This document shows positions 23,781 through 32,602 of a DNA stretch of 46,616 nucleotides, piece by piece. The stretch's first letter is position 1; each line of letters opens with the position of its first letter. The notes under the pieces were generated by a model. It had not been told where the DNA came from, made no database searches, and saw nothing but the letters and a program-made list of their open reading frames with translations. A program made the position numbers and the translations under genes. The stretch comes from Acinetobacter gerneri DSM 14967 = CIP 107464 = MTCC 9824 (lineage in GTDB: Bacteria; Pseudomonadota; Gammaproteobacteria; Pseudomonadales; Moraxellaceae), in contig NZ_KB849554.1 of assembly GCF_000368565.1 (NCBI RefSeq), positions 33,337 to 79,952 of the forward strand, given 5' to 3'.

Positions 23781-24680
23781 TTAATAAGTTAGTACACTTT
23801 TCCCCTTTGTATGACCTTCTAGAATGTCATGATATGCAAGTTGTACCTCAGTAAAAGGATATTCACGACTTACAATCCAGCTAAAACGACCATCAGCTAC
23901 ACGATCAACAACATATTTTAAATTTGCTGGATTTCTTTTTACCCAAACTGCTTGGATTTTACTTGATGATAATTTTTTACCAGCAATAGAGCCCATAAAT
24001 CCATTTGTTTTCACGGTAGCTAAAGAGGTTTCAGTTGCTTCTTCATTGCCTATGAGGTCGATTGATGCATCAAAAGGTTCGGGATGGATTTCTTTAAGTC
24101 GTTCAATTAAACCTGAACCGTAAACAATAGGGGTTGCACCTAATTCACGAATATAATCTTGATTGTGTACAGACGCTGTTGCGACAACATCAATACCTTT
24201 TTCTTTGGCTAATTGAATGGTTACTGAACCAACACCACCAGAGCCACCGTGGACTAATAATGATTGAACTGGTCCAATTTCATCTAAAATGGTCATTGCT
24301 GTTTGTGCAACACCCGCTAAAGAACCCGCAACAGACCAACTCATATTTTCAGGTTTTTTTATTAGATTGTTTATGTGAACATCAATCACCGTAGCGTGTG
24401 TGAAGTTTGTACCAGATCCAAGAACTTCATCGCCAACAGACCAGAGTGTTTTGTTTGAGTTAATTTCAGCAATCACGCCTGCAAACTCAGTTCCAAAAGT
24501 TTGTGGTAAAGATGAATGTTTAAACTCACCTGTCATACGGCGTGCGTCAATTGGATTTATGCCAGTCGCTTTCACCTTGATACGTGCCATACCTTCTGCT
24601 AAAGGGGGTAAATCATGGGTAATAAGTTCTAATACATCAGGTGAACCATATTGGCGAGCAATTAAGATAGTACTTTGCAT
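23781..24680 (-). CDS. NAD(P)H-dependent quinone oxidoreductase-like MDR protein
   Basis: 299 aa zinc-less medium-chain dehydrogenase/reductase. A GroES-like N-terminus (KATGINPIDARRMTGEF, TFGTEFAGVIAEI) precedes a Rossmann fold with the nucleotide-binding LVHGGSGGVGSVTIQLAKE and the conserved DLIGNEEA segment. No structural-zinc cysteine cluster is present. Likely reduces quinones or other electrophilic carbonyls with NAD(P)H. It lies upstream of, and probably cotranscribed with, the VOC gene. The substrate cannot be deduced. Confidence 0.85.
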   Translation of the reverse strand: MQSTILIARQYGSPDVLELITHDLPPLAEGMARIKVKATGINPIDARRMTGEFKHSSLPQTFGTEFAGVIAEINSNKTLWSVGDEVLGSGTNFTHATVIDVHINNLIKKPENMSWSVAGSLAGVAQTAMTILDEIGPVQSLLVHGGSGGVGSVTIQLAKEKGIDVVATASVHNQDYIRELGATPIVYGSGLIERLKEIHPEPFDASIDLIGNEEATETSLATVKTNGFMGSIAGKKLSSSKIQAVWVKRNPANLKYVVDRVADGRFSWIVSREYPFTEVQLAYHDILEGHTKGKSVLTY

Positions 24681-24822
24681 TTCTTATCCTTTTTGAAATC
24701 TTTAAATGTGTATGTTTAGGTTATATTTATTTAATTTTGATTATAAGATCTAAAAATAGATCACATTATTCTATAAATAAGATTAAGCTAAAAAGAATAG
24801 ATGATTTTTAAGAAAATTCTTT

Positions 24823-25410
24823 ATGATCAAGCATGATATGCAAAATACTTTAAAAGAAAGACTCATTGTTTTGCTTTCATCACAGCCTTGGCTAATGCAG
24901 CGATTAGAATACTTACACACCCTTGATGACAATGCTTATTTGGCAGCAGGTGTTATTCGTAACACGATTTGGAAACTTTTACATGATCAACGATGTGAAA
25001 TTGATGGGAAAGAAATTGATGTTGTTTTTTATGATAAATCAGAAAATAATCATGAAAAATCAAACTTTTTAAAAGAGAAATTAGCCGAAAAATATCCTGA
25101 AAATGAGTGGGATGTTATCAATCAAGCTTTTGTGCATACGTGGTATAAAACATTGGAAGGCAAATCGATTGCTCCCCTAACTTCACTTGAACATGCTCTT
25201 TCATTTTGGCCAGAAACAGCGACGGCAATCGCTGTTCGTATAAATCAAAATGACCATTTAGAGATCGTTGCACCTTTTGGTTTCGAAGATTTATTTCAAC
25301 TCAAACTCAGATGGAATAAAAATTTAGTTAGCCATACAGCTTTTATGCAAAGAATTACTAAGAAACGCTTTTTGCAAAGATTTCCAAAACTCACCCTGAT
25401 TGATGAGTAA
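24823..25410 (+). CDS. Nucleotidyltransferase-family protein (DUF925 / COG3575-like)
   Basis: 195 aa. The signature of this family is visible: YLAAGVIRNTIWKLLHDQ, EIDVVFYDKSE, then WDVINQAFVHTWY and the end FEDLFQLKLRWN. The fold is a minimal nucleotidyltransferase; no substrate is known. The alternative ATG at 24838 would remove five residues. Divergent from the oxidoreductase gene, with a 142-bp shared promoter region, and followed by a bidirectional terminator. Confidence 0.82.
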   Translation: MIKHDMQNTLKERLIVLLSSQPWLMQRLEYLHTLDDNAYLAAGVIRNTIWKLLHDQRCEIDGKEIDVVFYDKSENNHEKSNFLKEKLAEKYPENEWDVINQAFVHTWYKTLEGKSIAPLTSLEHALSFWPETATAIAVRINQNDHLEIVAPFGFEDLFQLKLRWNKNLVSHTAFMQRITKKRFLQRFPKLTLIDE

Positions 25411-25447
25411 ATTTTTTAAATTTAACTATCACGTGATAATGAAAGAA

Positions 25448-25485
25448 AAAAGGAAATGATATAAAGATCATTTCCTTTATTTTTA
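25448..25485. terminator. Bidirectional Rho-independent terminator
   Basis: Perfect 12-bp stem AAAGGAAATGAT / ATCATTTCCTTT with loop ATAAAG, with A-rich and T-rich sides. It sits between the convergent nucleotidyltransferase and TerC/Alx genes. Confidence 0.85.
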
Positions 25486-25495
25486 CTTCAAAAAA

Positions 25496-26494
25496 TCATG
25501 AATTTTCTATACTTTGATTTTTATTGTTATAACGAATAGATAACCAAGCTGTAATAGCGAGAACAATCACGATAAAACTCAAGGAAATCCAAATCGGCAT
25601 ATGGAAAACATCAAGTAATAGCATTTTTCCACCAATAAACAGTAAGATAATGCCTAGACCATAAGGTAAATAATGCATTTTCGATGCAGCACCAGCAAGT
25701 AAAAAGAACATTGCTCGTAAGCCTAAGATTGCCATTAAGTTTGCAGTAAGAACAATAAATGGGTCACTTGTGACTGCAAAAATTGCTGGAATAGAATCGA
25801 CTGCAAAGATCACATCGGAAGCTTCAACCAAGATTAAAACAAGTAATAACGGTGTCGCGAACAAGATACCATTTTCACGTACAAAGAATTTATCCGCATT
25901 AAATCGTGGTGAAATACGGATATGGCGACGCAACCATTTTAATAGTTTCATATCCTCGATATTTGGATTTTCGTCGTCCTGCCCTTTTAGGAATTTAATT
26001 CCCGTATACACTAAAAATGCACCGAAAATATATAAAATCCATGAGAATTCTTGAACGAACCAAGCACCAATAAAGATGAAAATGGTTCTTAAAATAATCG
26101 CACCGAGTACGCCATATAACAATAATTTTCTCTGTAATACGGGCGGAATTGCGAAAGCAGCAAAGATCATCAGCCATACAAAAACGTTATCAATAGCTAA
26201 AGATTTTTCAAGTAAATAACCTGATATATATTCTAATGTTTTCTGGTTTGCGATCGCTAAACCAACAGTTTGTTGTAAGTAATACCACAATCCAGCAGCA
26301 AATAGCATCGCGACGGTCACCCATGCGATACTCCAGCCAGCCGCTTTTTTTAAAGAAACAGGTTGATCTTTTTGCTGTTTAAAGCCTAAAAAATCAATTG
26401 CGAGCATCACTGCGACAATACTAAAAAATACTGCATACAGCCAAAAATTGCCAATAGAGTCCACTTTATCCTCCTCATCTGACAATTTGGCCAT
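25496..26494 (-). CDS. TerC/Alx-family inner-membrane protein, manganese-linked
   Basis: 332 aa, about eight membrane segments. TerC hallmarks are SLAIDNVFVWLMIFAAF (TM3) and VEASDVIFAVDSIPAIFAVT (TM6), whose acidic residues are the likely metal site. E. coli Alx of this family exports manganese and responds to alkaline pH. The upstream leader holds a yybP-ykoY riboswitch whose terminator ends directly at the start codon, strongly supporting manganese homeostasis as the role. The tellurite association in the family name is historical. Confidence 0.9.
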   Translation of the reverse strand: MAKLSDEEDKVDSIGNFWLYAVFFSIVAVMLAIDFLGFKQQKDQPVSLKKAAGWSIAWVTVAMLFAAGLWYYLQQTVGLAIANQKTLEYISGYLLEKSLAIDNVFVWLMIFAAFAIPPVLQRKLLLYGVLGAIILRTIFIFIGAWFVQEFSWILYIFGAFLVYTGIKFLKGQDDENPNIEDMKLLKWLRRHIRISPRFNADKFFVRENGILFATPLLLVLILVEASDVIFAVDSIPAIFAVTSDPFIVLTANLMAILGLRAMFFLLAGAASKMHYLPYGLGIILLFIGGKMLLLDVFHMPIWISLSFIVIVLAITAWLSIRYNNKNQSIENS

Positions 26495-26551
26495 AAAAAA
26501 ACCTTGACCAGCTGCCAGATGGATTTCATCTGTAACAACATGATCAAGGTC
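26495..26551 (-). terminator. Expression-platform terminator of the yybP-ykoY leader
   Basis: On the minus strand CCTTGATC pairs with GGTCAAGG, closing a long hairpin with an inner stem (AGATG / CATCT), followed by T7 at once before the ATG at 26494. The 5' arm CCTTG is also the 3' strand of the riboswitch's closing helix, so the two structures exclude each other. Confidence 0.85.
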
Positions 26552-26672
26552 TTGCCTACATTATCGGAGGATAATGCTCAGTCACCGACTTTTTTCGAGA
26601 AAAAGTGTATTGACGATAACTGACACGTAAATTTAATTTCTTACGTTTTGGGAGGCTACTCCCCTTGTCTAA
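26545..26672 (-). promoter_or_regulatory. yybP-ykoY manganese riboswitch
   Basis: Minus-strand motifs in the right order: CAAGGGGAGTAGCC at the 5' end, CGTCAATACA and GGTGACTGAGCATTATC in the middle, and GGCAAGACCTTG at the 3' end, with CAAGG/CCTTG closing P1. These are the conserved blocks of the yybP-ykoY Mn2+ aptamer. When Mn2+ is bound P1 should hold CCTTG and prevent the terminator, turning the downstream TerC/Alx gene on. Confidence 0.92.
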
Positions 26673-26848
26673 TCTGTGTATAGAAATGAGTACATTTCTA
26701 AATATTTGCAAAGAATGTCACACTTTTTAACTTTCTGCAAATTTAGTTTATTATTCACATAATTAAATCTGCAAATATGAACCTCAGTAATTAAGTTAAA
26801 AAATTAATTTAAAAATTCATTCACTTTACAGGTATATGAATATTCACA

Positions 26849-28042
26849 TTATGATTTGACAATAAAATCAGCTCTATTCACGAGAATAATCGCCAAAATT
26901 GTTCCTAAGGCTGCCACGATTCCTCCAACAACACCAATATATTGAAGCCCCCAATGTGTGGTGACGATACCTCCAAGTAAGGCTCCACCTCCGATACCGA
27001 CATTGTAAAGGCCTGAATAGATTGCCATAGCCACATCAGTTGCATCTTGGGCAAGATTGAGGGTTTTGGCTTGTTGTGCGAGGCTAAAACAAATAATGCC
27101 TATACCCCAAAACATACTTAAAGAAATCAAACTGAGCGCACCCGCTGATAAGGGGATAAGCAATAACATGGATATCGCTAAACAAAGGCTACTCATTGGT
27201 ATAGCAAGTTTAGGATATTTGCCACCATATTTACCAAAGAGATAAGAACCCATAAATCCTGCTGCACCGTAAACCAATAATAAATTTGTGGTTTGTGAAG
27301 AACTTAGATGAGCAATATTGAGTGCAAAAGGTTCAATATAACTGTATGCAGTAAATTGGGCTGTAATGATCAAGATCGTTAAAATAAATACGATGACGAG
27401 ACTTGGTCGCTTAAAGATCACACCAAGACTGCTAAATGAACCCGAATTTATGCTGGGTAATAAGGGTAAGGTTTTTGCCAAAATCAAACAAACAATGGTC
27501 GCAAAAACGGCGATTAAAGCAAAAGTATTTCGCCAACCATAAGTTTCTCCAATCATTCGCCCGAAAGGAATGCCAAGTACCATTGCCATCGCGGTGCCTG
27601 TTGAAAGTAGGCCTAAGGCTTGTAACTCTTTACCCTTTGGCGCAACGCGGATAGCTAAAGATGCGGTAATAGACCAAAATACAGCATGTGAAAAAGCGAT
27701 TCCGATCCGGCTACCCAATAAAACGTTAAAATTCCATGCAAAATAAGACAGAATATGACTCATAATAAACACGATAAATAACATAATGAGCAGTGATCGA
27801 CGTTCAAATTTTCGGGTCAAAAGCATCATCGGTAATGATGCCGGCGCAACGACCCAGGCATAGATTGTGATCATCATCCCTACATCTGTGACAGGCATAC
27901 TAAAACTTCGTCCGATATCACTGAGCAATGCGACAGGGATAAATTCAGTCGTATTGAAGATAAAGGCTGCGAAAGCCAAGCTAATGACGCTCACCCATTG
28001 CTGGGTTGTATTGGGGGCTGATTCGGGAGAAGTTGCAGACAT
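26849..28042 (-). CDS. sotB: MFS sugar-efflux transporter, SotB-like
   Basis: 397 aa, 12 membrane segments. It resembles the SotB/YdeA group: FNTTEFIPVALLSDIGRSF at the first segment, LTRKFERRSLL in loop 2-3, the long SHAVFWSITASLAIRVAPKG and GIPFGRMIGETYGWRNTFA. SotB exports arabinose and other sugars in enterobacteria; the substrate here is not known. About 176 bp separate it from the divergent AEC transporter. Its mRNA ends near the promoter region of the riboswitch-controlled gene. Confidence 0.85.
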   Translation of the reverse strand: MSATSPESAPNTTQQWVSVISLAFAAFIFNTTEFIPVALLSDIGRSFSMPVTDVGMMITIYAWVVAPASLPMMLLTRKFERRSLLIMLFIVFIMSHILSYFAWNFNVLLGSRIGIAFSHAVFWSITASLAIRVAPKGKELQALGLLSTGTAMAMVLGIPFGRMIGETYGWRNTFALIAVFATIVCLILAKTLPLLPSINSGSFSSLGVIFKRPSLVIVFILTILIITAQFTAYSYIEPFALNIAHLSSSQTTNLLLVYGAAGFMGSYLFGKYGGKYPKLAIPMSSLCLAISMLLLIPLSAGALSLISLSMFWGIGIICFSLAQQAKTLNLAQDATDVAMAIYSGLYNVGIGGGALLGGIVTTHWGLQYIGVVGGIVAALGTILAIILVNRADFIVKS

Positions 28043-28218
28043 GACAAATTCGATGAAAAATGATTGTTAAATTTTAAGTATCTTTAGTGATAAAGTTAAG
28101 ACTTAAATTGCGGTGAAAAAGATTTCTTTTGATAATGAAAAATTAAGTGAAATATAACAAATTAAAATCAAAGGTTTTTGAGTATAGTTGAGCTAGATAC
28201 AAGGGAGTGTATTTAACC

Positions 28219-29148
28219 ATGGGCGAAATATTTGCCATTATTCTACCCATATTCATCATTATTTTATTTGGGTATTTATGTAGAACATCAGGCAAGTTAG
28301 GTAGTACGGCAGCTTCAGAGATCAATAAAGCTGTGGTATGGATTTTCTTGCCTGCTCTACTGTTTAAAATATGTGCAAATTCACATATTTCCGAGCTATG
28401 GCAACCGCAATTTTTTATCTCTTATACCCTTGGTTGTATCCTGATTTTTGCGTTAATTATGTTTTGGAGAATCTGGCAAAAACTTGATTTAACGACTGCG
28501 AGTATTGATGGTCTGAGTGCTTCCTATGCAAATGTCGGATATATCGGTATCCCTTTTTGCGTGTTGCTGTTTGGGGAAAAGGGTTTAAAACCTGCCATGA
28601 TTGCAACGTTAGATGTGGTGGTCATCCTGTTTGCGATTTCTGTGGTGATTATTGAAATTTCACAACAAGCCAAAGCCAATGTTTTTTCTTCGATTAAAAA
28701 TGTCATGCTGGCTTTGTTGAAAAATCCGATTATTATTGCACCAGTTTTAGGGTTTTTATATGCTTGGTCTGGTCTTGGAATTGCTAAACCTTTCATGCAT
28801 TTGTTGGAAATGCTTGCCCTCGCGACGTCGCCATGTGCATTGTTGTCTTTAGGGCTGTTTTTAGCTGAAAAGAAACCTGCGATCATGAATCGCTCATTTA
28901 TTCCTTTGGTTGTGGCGAAGTTGATTTTGCAACCTTTGCTTACAGCTTTTTTTGTATTCTATATTTTTGATCTTCCTAAAATGTGGGCGCAAAGTGCAGT
29001 AATTTTAAGTGCTTTACCAACGGGAACAGGTCCTTATATGCTGGCTGAACTTTATCGTACTGAAGCAAAAACAATATCAGAAACAATACTTTGGTCCACG
29101 ATAATTTCAGTATTTACACTTTCTATTTTACTGATGTTATTTCAATAA
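28219..29148 (+). CDS. AEC-family (auxin efflux carrier-like) permease
   Basis: 309 aa from the ATG at 28219, preceded by AAGGGAG 12 bases away; the GTG at 28207 would lie directly on that ribosome site. Ten hydrophobic segments in two five-helix halves. Family landmarks: an N-terminal IILFGYLCRTSGKL, ASYANVGYIGIPFC at the first unwound helix, and SALPTGTGPYMLAELY at the second. Members carry malate, malonate or other anions; the substrate cannot be told here. Confidence 0.88.
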   Translation: MGEIFAIILPIFIIILFGYLCRTSGKLGSTAASEINKAVVWIFLPALLFKICANSHISELWQPQFFISYTLGCILIFALIMFWRIWQKLDLTTASIDGLSASYANVGYIGIPFCVLLFGEKGLKPAMIATLDVVVILFAISVVIIEISQQAKANVFSSIKNVMLALLKNPIIIAPVLGFLYAWSGLGIAKPFMHLLEMLALATSPCALLSLGLFLAEKKPAIMNRSFIPLVVAKLILQPLLTAFFVFYIFDLPKMWAQSAVILSALPTGTGPYMLAELYRTEAKTISETILWSTIISVFTLSILLMLFQ

Positions 29149-29269
29149 AATCTCTAGTTTTCATATTTTATTTTTACAAAACAAATTGTGCATCGACAAA
29201 AAAACGCAACATTATTTTGTCAAAATTTATGGCAAGTTGATGTGCTATGAAAATATAAGGAAATAAAAA

Positions 29270-29557
29270 ATGTTAGAAATCAAACATAAGTTAAATGGGC
29301 ATAAAGGCGAATTTTTTATTGGTGAAGATAACCATCACCTTGCTGAGATGTCATATAGCTGGGCTGGCGACGATAAAATCATTATTGATCATACCGTGGT
29401 GAATGATGATTTAAGAGGTCAAGGTGTAGGTAGAAAATTACTGGATAATGTCATTGAACTTGCACGTGAAAAACACGTAAAAATTATTCCCCTTTGTCCA
29501 TTCTCAAAAGCAGAATTTGCAAAAGATTTATCGATTCACGATGTTTTGAAAGATTAA
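29270..29557 (+). CDS. Small GNAT N-acetyltransferase (copy 1)
   Basis: 95 aa. Single-domain YjdJ/GNAT type: AEMSYSWAGDDKIIIDHTVV, then the acetyl-CoA pyrophosphate loop LRGQGVGRKLLDNV (R-x-x-G-x-G/A), and VKIIPLCPFSKAEF with the cysteine typical of the human NATD1/yeast Gcn5-like small GNATs. The acceptor is unknown. AAGGAAAT precedes the ATG. The next gene is a paralogue 30 to 45 bp downstream, so they form a two-gene unit made by tandem duplication. Confidence 0.88.
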   Translation: MLEIKHKLNGHKGEFFIGEDNHHLAEMSYSWAGDDKIIIDHTVVNDDLRGQGVGRKLLDNVIELAREKHVKIIPLCPFSKAEFAKDLSIHDVLKD

Positions 29558-29602
29558 AAACTCTGATACATTCAAGTCGGTATAACTTTGAGTGAGTCAA
29601 AT

Positions 29603-29887
29603 ATGCAAATTCAACATCAAGATGATGCACAACAAGGCGAATTTTTTATTTTGAATGATCAAGGTGATCGAATCGCTGAGTTTAACTATATTTGGCAAGG
29701 TCCTGAAAAGTTCGTTGCAAATCATACTTGGGTAGATGATTCATTGCGTGGTCAAGGTGTTGCGCGTAAGTTATTGGATGCAGCAGTAGAATTTGCACGA
29801 CAAAAACACGTGAAAATCGTACCTATTTGTTCTTATGTGGAAGTAATGTTTCGGCGTGATAAAAGTTTAGCTGATGTTGCTGCTTAA
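29603..29887 (+). CDS. Small GNAT N-acetyltransferase (copy 2)
   Basis: 94 aa from the ATG at 29603 (a TTG at 29588 would add five residues). It shares about half its residues with the preceding gene: GEFFI, IAEFNYIWQGPEKF, DDSLRGQGVARKLLDAAVEF and VKIVPICSYVE. The CoA loop RGQGVA is intact. Substrate unknown. The unit ends at the terminator at 29923-29955. Confidence 0.88.
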   Translation: MQIQHQDDAQQGEFFILNDQGDRIAEFNYIWQGPEKFVANHTWVDDSLRGQGVARKLLDAAVEFARQKHVKIVPICSYVEVMFRRDKSLADVAA

Positions 29888-29922
29888 CGATCGATAAAAT
29901 ACAATTTTATTGAAATTTTTAA

Positions 29923-29955
29923 AATGAGTCTAATCGTGGTTAGACTCATTTTTTT
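29923..29955 (+). terminator. Rho-independent terminator of the GNAT pair
   Basis: Stem AATGAGTCTAA / TTAGACTCATT, loop TCGTGG, followed by a T-run. The next gene is convergent, so it may work both ways. Confidence 0.88.
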
Positions 29956-29988
29956 AGAATTTCTATTCATTACTCAGTATGTTATCAA

Positions 29989-30336
29989 TCATTTTTTTAA
30001 TGACATTTTATTAAGAAAAATAGCACGGCTTTCGGTGCTAAAATTTCGTTTATATTGTAGGAATAGTTTTGTGAAAAATATTCCAAGTAAATAACTCACA
30101 CTCATCACCAATAGCAGTAAGCGATCATTCAAAACAAAATAAACTGCAAAAATCACAGCAAAAAGTATAGCTTCATAAGCAATCGATTTTAGATATATTT
30201 TTGCGATTATGCCTAACAGTAATGTTGAAATCACAATATTGGGGAAATCTCCTAGATTTAAATGATTGAATATGATCAAAACAATCAAGTAAGTTATTGC
30301 TAATGCTACGATTATAAATAAGTTTTTTATCATCAA
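29989..30336 (-). CDS. Small hypothetical membrane protein
   Basis: 115 aa with about four hydrophobic segments (5-25, 32-50, 55-70, 72-92) and a basic C-terminal tail (FLQYKRNFSTESRAIFLNKM). I recognise no family. TTGGAG precedes the tandem ATG start. A full Rho-independent terminator lies just upstream of the ribosome site, so expression may be controlled by attenuation. Confidence 0.65.
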   Translation of the reverse strand: MMIKNLFIIVALAITYLIVLIIFNHLNLGDFPNIVISTLLLGIIAKIYLKSIAYEAILFAVIFAVYFVLNDRLLLLVMSVSYLLGIFFTKLFLQYKRNFSTESRAIFLNKMSLKK

Positions 30337-30344
30337 AATTCTCC

Positions 30345-30380
30345 AAAAAAACTCCCCAACATTCGGGACAAATGTTGAGG
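30345..30380 (-). terminator. Terminator in the 5' leader of the small membrane protein gene (possible attenuator or sRNA end)
   Basis: On the minus strand, CCTCAACATT pairs with AATGTTGGGG (one G-T pair), loop TGTCCCG, then AG and T7. It is eight bases upstream of the ATG, on the ribosome-site side. There is no gene on the minus strand before it for 160 bp, where the divergent BLUF gene begins. It therefore either attenuates the membrane-protein gene or ends a short RNA of up to ~150 nt. Confidence 0.7.
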
Positions 30381-30539
30381 ATGAAGAAAGAAACTCGTTA
30401 ATTTTTAAGCTTGTTTTATCATTGATATTCTATAAACTTTAATTGCTAAAACTAGTCGTAGTTCACTAAAATAGCTGTGAGAAAATAATTACAAATGATT
30501 ATTTTTTAATCAAAAATAAGATGTGAAAATGGTGAAGTC

Positions 30540-31013
30540 ATGAAAATAAGATTGTGTTATTCAAGTTTGCGAGTAGAAACGGAACAAGATTTATTGCAGG
30601 ATTTAAGTGATATTTTAGTGACGGCGAGATCATTCAATGCAGAACAGCAAATTTGTGGTGTTTTATATTATGCACAAGGCGCTTTTTTTCAATGTCTAGA
30701 AGGTGAGAAGAATGCGGTTGAAGCTTTATTTGAAAAAATAAAAATGGATCCTCGACATAAGCAAGTACACCAATTTCAAAATATCGAGATAGAAAAAATT
30801 TCATTCAAACAATGGTCGATGAAATATGTGAAGTTTGAAACAAAAATAGGTCACTTTTTTAAAGATTTAGGCTTTCAAAAATTTGAACCAATGCATTTAA
30901 ATACCCAAAATATTCAAGATTTTGTTGATATTTTATTGAAAACGGCCAGCGCTGAACCTCCTCCAAAAGCAACAACGGGTTATCAAAATCGTGGCTATCA
31001 AAACTTTTTTTAG
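30540..31013 (+). CDS. BLUF-domain blue-light photosensor
   Basis: 157 aa, a stand-alone BLUF protein like BlsA (156 aa) of Acinetobacter. It binds FAD; light shifts the hydrogen bonds around the flavin. The key residues are all present: Y7, N33, Q51 and W92, in RLCYSS, ARSFN, AFFQCLEGE and KQWSMKYV. No output domain, so it signals by protein contact. BlsA-type proteins tune motility, iron uptake and antioxidants with light and temperature; which partner this one uses cannot be seen. Species may have several BLUF paralogues, so I do not name it blsA. Confidence 0.93.
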   Translation: MKIRLCYSSLRVETEQDLLQDLSDILVTARSFNAEQQICGVLYYAQGAFFQCLEGEKNAVEALFEKIKMDPRHKQVHQFQNIEIEKISFKQWSMKYVKFETKIGHFFKDLGFQKFEPMHLNTQNIQDFVDILLKTASAEPPPKATTGYQNRGYQNFF

Positions 31014-31027
31014 TTCTATTTTTTCGT

Positions 31028-31057
31028 AAAAAAAGCTCACATTTGTGAGCTTTTTTT
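31028..31057. terminator. Bidirectional terminator between BLUF gene and mpl
   Basis: Stem AAAAGCTCAC / GTGAGCTTTT, loop ATTT, with A- and T-runs on the two sides. The flanking genes converge here. Confidence 0.88.
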
Positions 31058-31073
31058 ATTTTTAAGCTTCCAA

Positions 31074-32441
31074 TTATTTTGCTTTTAATGCTGCAATGAG
31101 CTTTTGATGCAATCCACCAAAACCACCATTGGACATCACAACCACCGCATCCCCCTCACCTGCTTCTGCAACGACAGTTTGGATGATGTCATCCAATGTA
31201 CGTGCAATGACAGCTTTATTCGGTGCTGCATCAACGACAGGCTGTAGATCCCAATCCAGGCCTTCAGGTTGATACCAAATCACTTCATCCGCTAAACGCG
31301 CTGAATGTGCGAGTCCATCTTTATGGCTACCCATACGCATTGTGTTTGATCGTGGTTCGATGATTGCCCAAAGTTTACGACCATTCAAACGTTTATGAGC
31401 ACCATCTAAAGTGGTCTCAATCGCTGTTGGATGGTGTGCAAAGTCATCATAGATCTCGATGCCATTGACCGTATCTAAAAGCTCCATACGGCGTTTTACA
31501 CCACCAAAATTAGACAAAGCTTCACATGATTGTTCAATCGAAACGCCGACATGCTCAGCCGCTGCTATACATGCCAAAGCATTGGCTACACTGTGTTGCC
31601 CAGTCATTGTCCATTGCACAACGCCTTTATATACGCCGTGTTGTAAGACTTTAAAATGTGAACCATCTGCAGAAATTAGTTCAGCATACACTTCGGCTTG
31701 ATCATTGGCTTCGAGTGAGGTGCGTACAACAGGTGTCCAACATCCCATTTCCAAAACTTCATCAATATTGCTTTCAGTAATCGGTGCAATAATCCGTCCT
31801 TCACTTGGAATAGTACGGACGAGATGATGGAATTGTTTTTGGATCGCTGCCAAATCATCAAAAATGTCAGCATGATCAAATTCTAAGTTATTTAAAATCG
31901 CTGTTTTAGGATGATAATGTACAAATTTAGAGCGTTTATCAAAAAATGCAGAGTCGTATTCATCAGCTTCGACGCAGAAGTATTTTCCACCGCCTAAACG
32001 TGCACTTTGGCTAAAACCAAGTGGTACACCGCCGATTAAAAAGCCAGGATTTAGACCTGCTTGATCAAGTACCCAAGCCAGCATTGTTGTCGTCGTCGTT
32101 TTACCATGTGTACCTGCAACGCCTAATACGTGTTTGCCTTGCAATACATGATCTGCCAAAAACTGCGGACCAGAGATATATGGCAATCCTTCATTGAGCA
32201 TGTACTCAACAGCATCTATGCCACGTTTCATAGCATTGCCCACGATCACGAGGTCTGGATGGGGTTGCAAATGGCTACGATCATAACCTTGCATCAATTT
32301 GATGCCTGCATTTTCAAGTTGGGTTGACATTGGTGGATAAACATTTTGGTCAGAACCCGTTACGGTATGCCCTAAATCTCGTGCCAAAAGTGCTAGTGAA
32401 CCCATAAAGGTGCCACAAATACCCAAAATATGCAGATGCAT
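31074..32441 (-). CDS. mpl: UDP-MurNAc:L-alanyl-gamma-D-glutamyl-meso-DAP ligase (peptidoglycan recycling)
   Basis: 455 aa, the usual Mpl length. It joins recycled murein tripeptide to UDP-MurNAc in the cytoplasm. Mur-ligase architecture: N-terminal Rossmann fold starting MHLHILGICGTFMGSLALLA, the P-loop GVAGTHGKTTTTTMLAWVL, the central EADEYDSAFFDKRSKF and the C-terminal YDDFAHHPTAIETTLDG. GTFMGSLA distinguishes Mpl from MurC. Single-gene unit. Confidence 0.95.
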   Translation of the reverse strand: MHLHILGICGTFMGSLALLARDLGHTVTGSDQNVYPPMSTQLENAGIKLMQGYDRSHLQPHPDLVIVGNAMKRGIDAVEYMLNEGLPYISGPQFLADHVLQGKHVLGVAGTHGKTTTTTMLAWVLDQAGLNPGFLIGGVPLGFSQSARLGGGKYFCVEADEYDSAFFDKRSKFVHYHPKTAILNNLEFDHADIFDDLAAIQKQFHHLVRTIPSEGRIIAPITESNIDEVLEMGCWTPVVRTSLEANDQAEVYAELISADGSHFKVLQHGVYKGVVQWTMTGQHSVANALACIAAAEHVGVSIEQSCEALSNFGGVKRRMELLDTVNGIEIYDDFAHHPTAIETTLDGAHKRLNGRKLWAIIEPRSNTMRMGSHKDGLAHSARLADEVIWYQPEGLDWDLQPVVDAAPNKAVIARTLDDIIQTVVAEAGEGDAVVVMSNGGFGGLHQKLIAALKAK

Positions 32442-32602
32442 TCGTTCTCACTCCACTGCTTTTATAGACACATCACTTTGTTGTGGTGGTGTTGTCGTTA
32501 TTGATTCGATTTAAAGGCAACGATAGCAAGGCTTTGCCTGAAAAGATAGTGATTCTTGTATCCTAAAATATATACATTTGACCTTTTTTAAAAAATTAGA
32601 GC

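Noticed and set aside
25426..25437. TATCACGTGATA palindrome (and a similar ATCACGTGAT near 44331)
   Set aside because: Contains CACGTG but not the GTTTCAC...GTGRAAC arms, so not parS.
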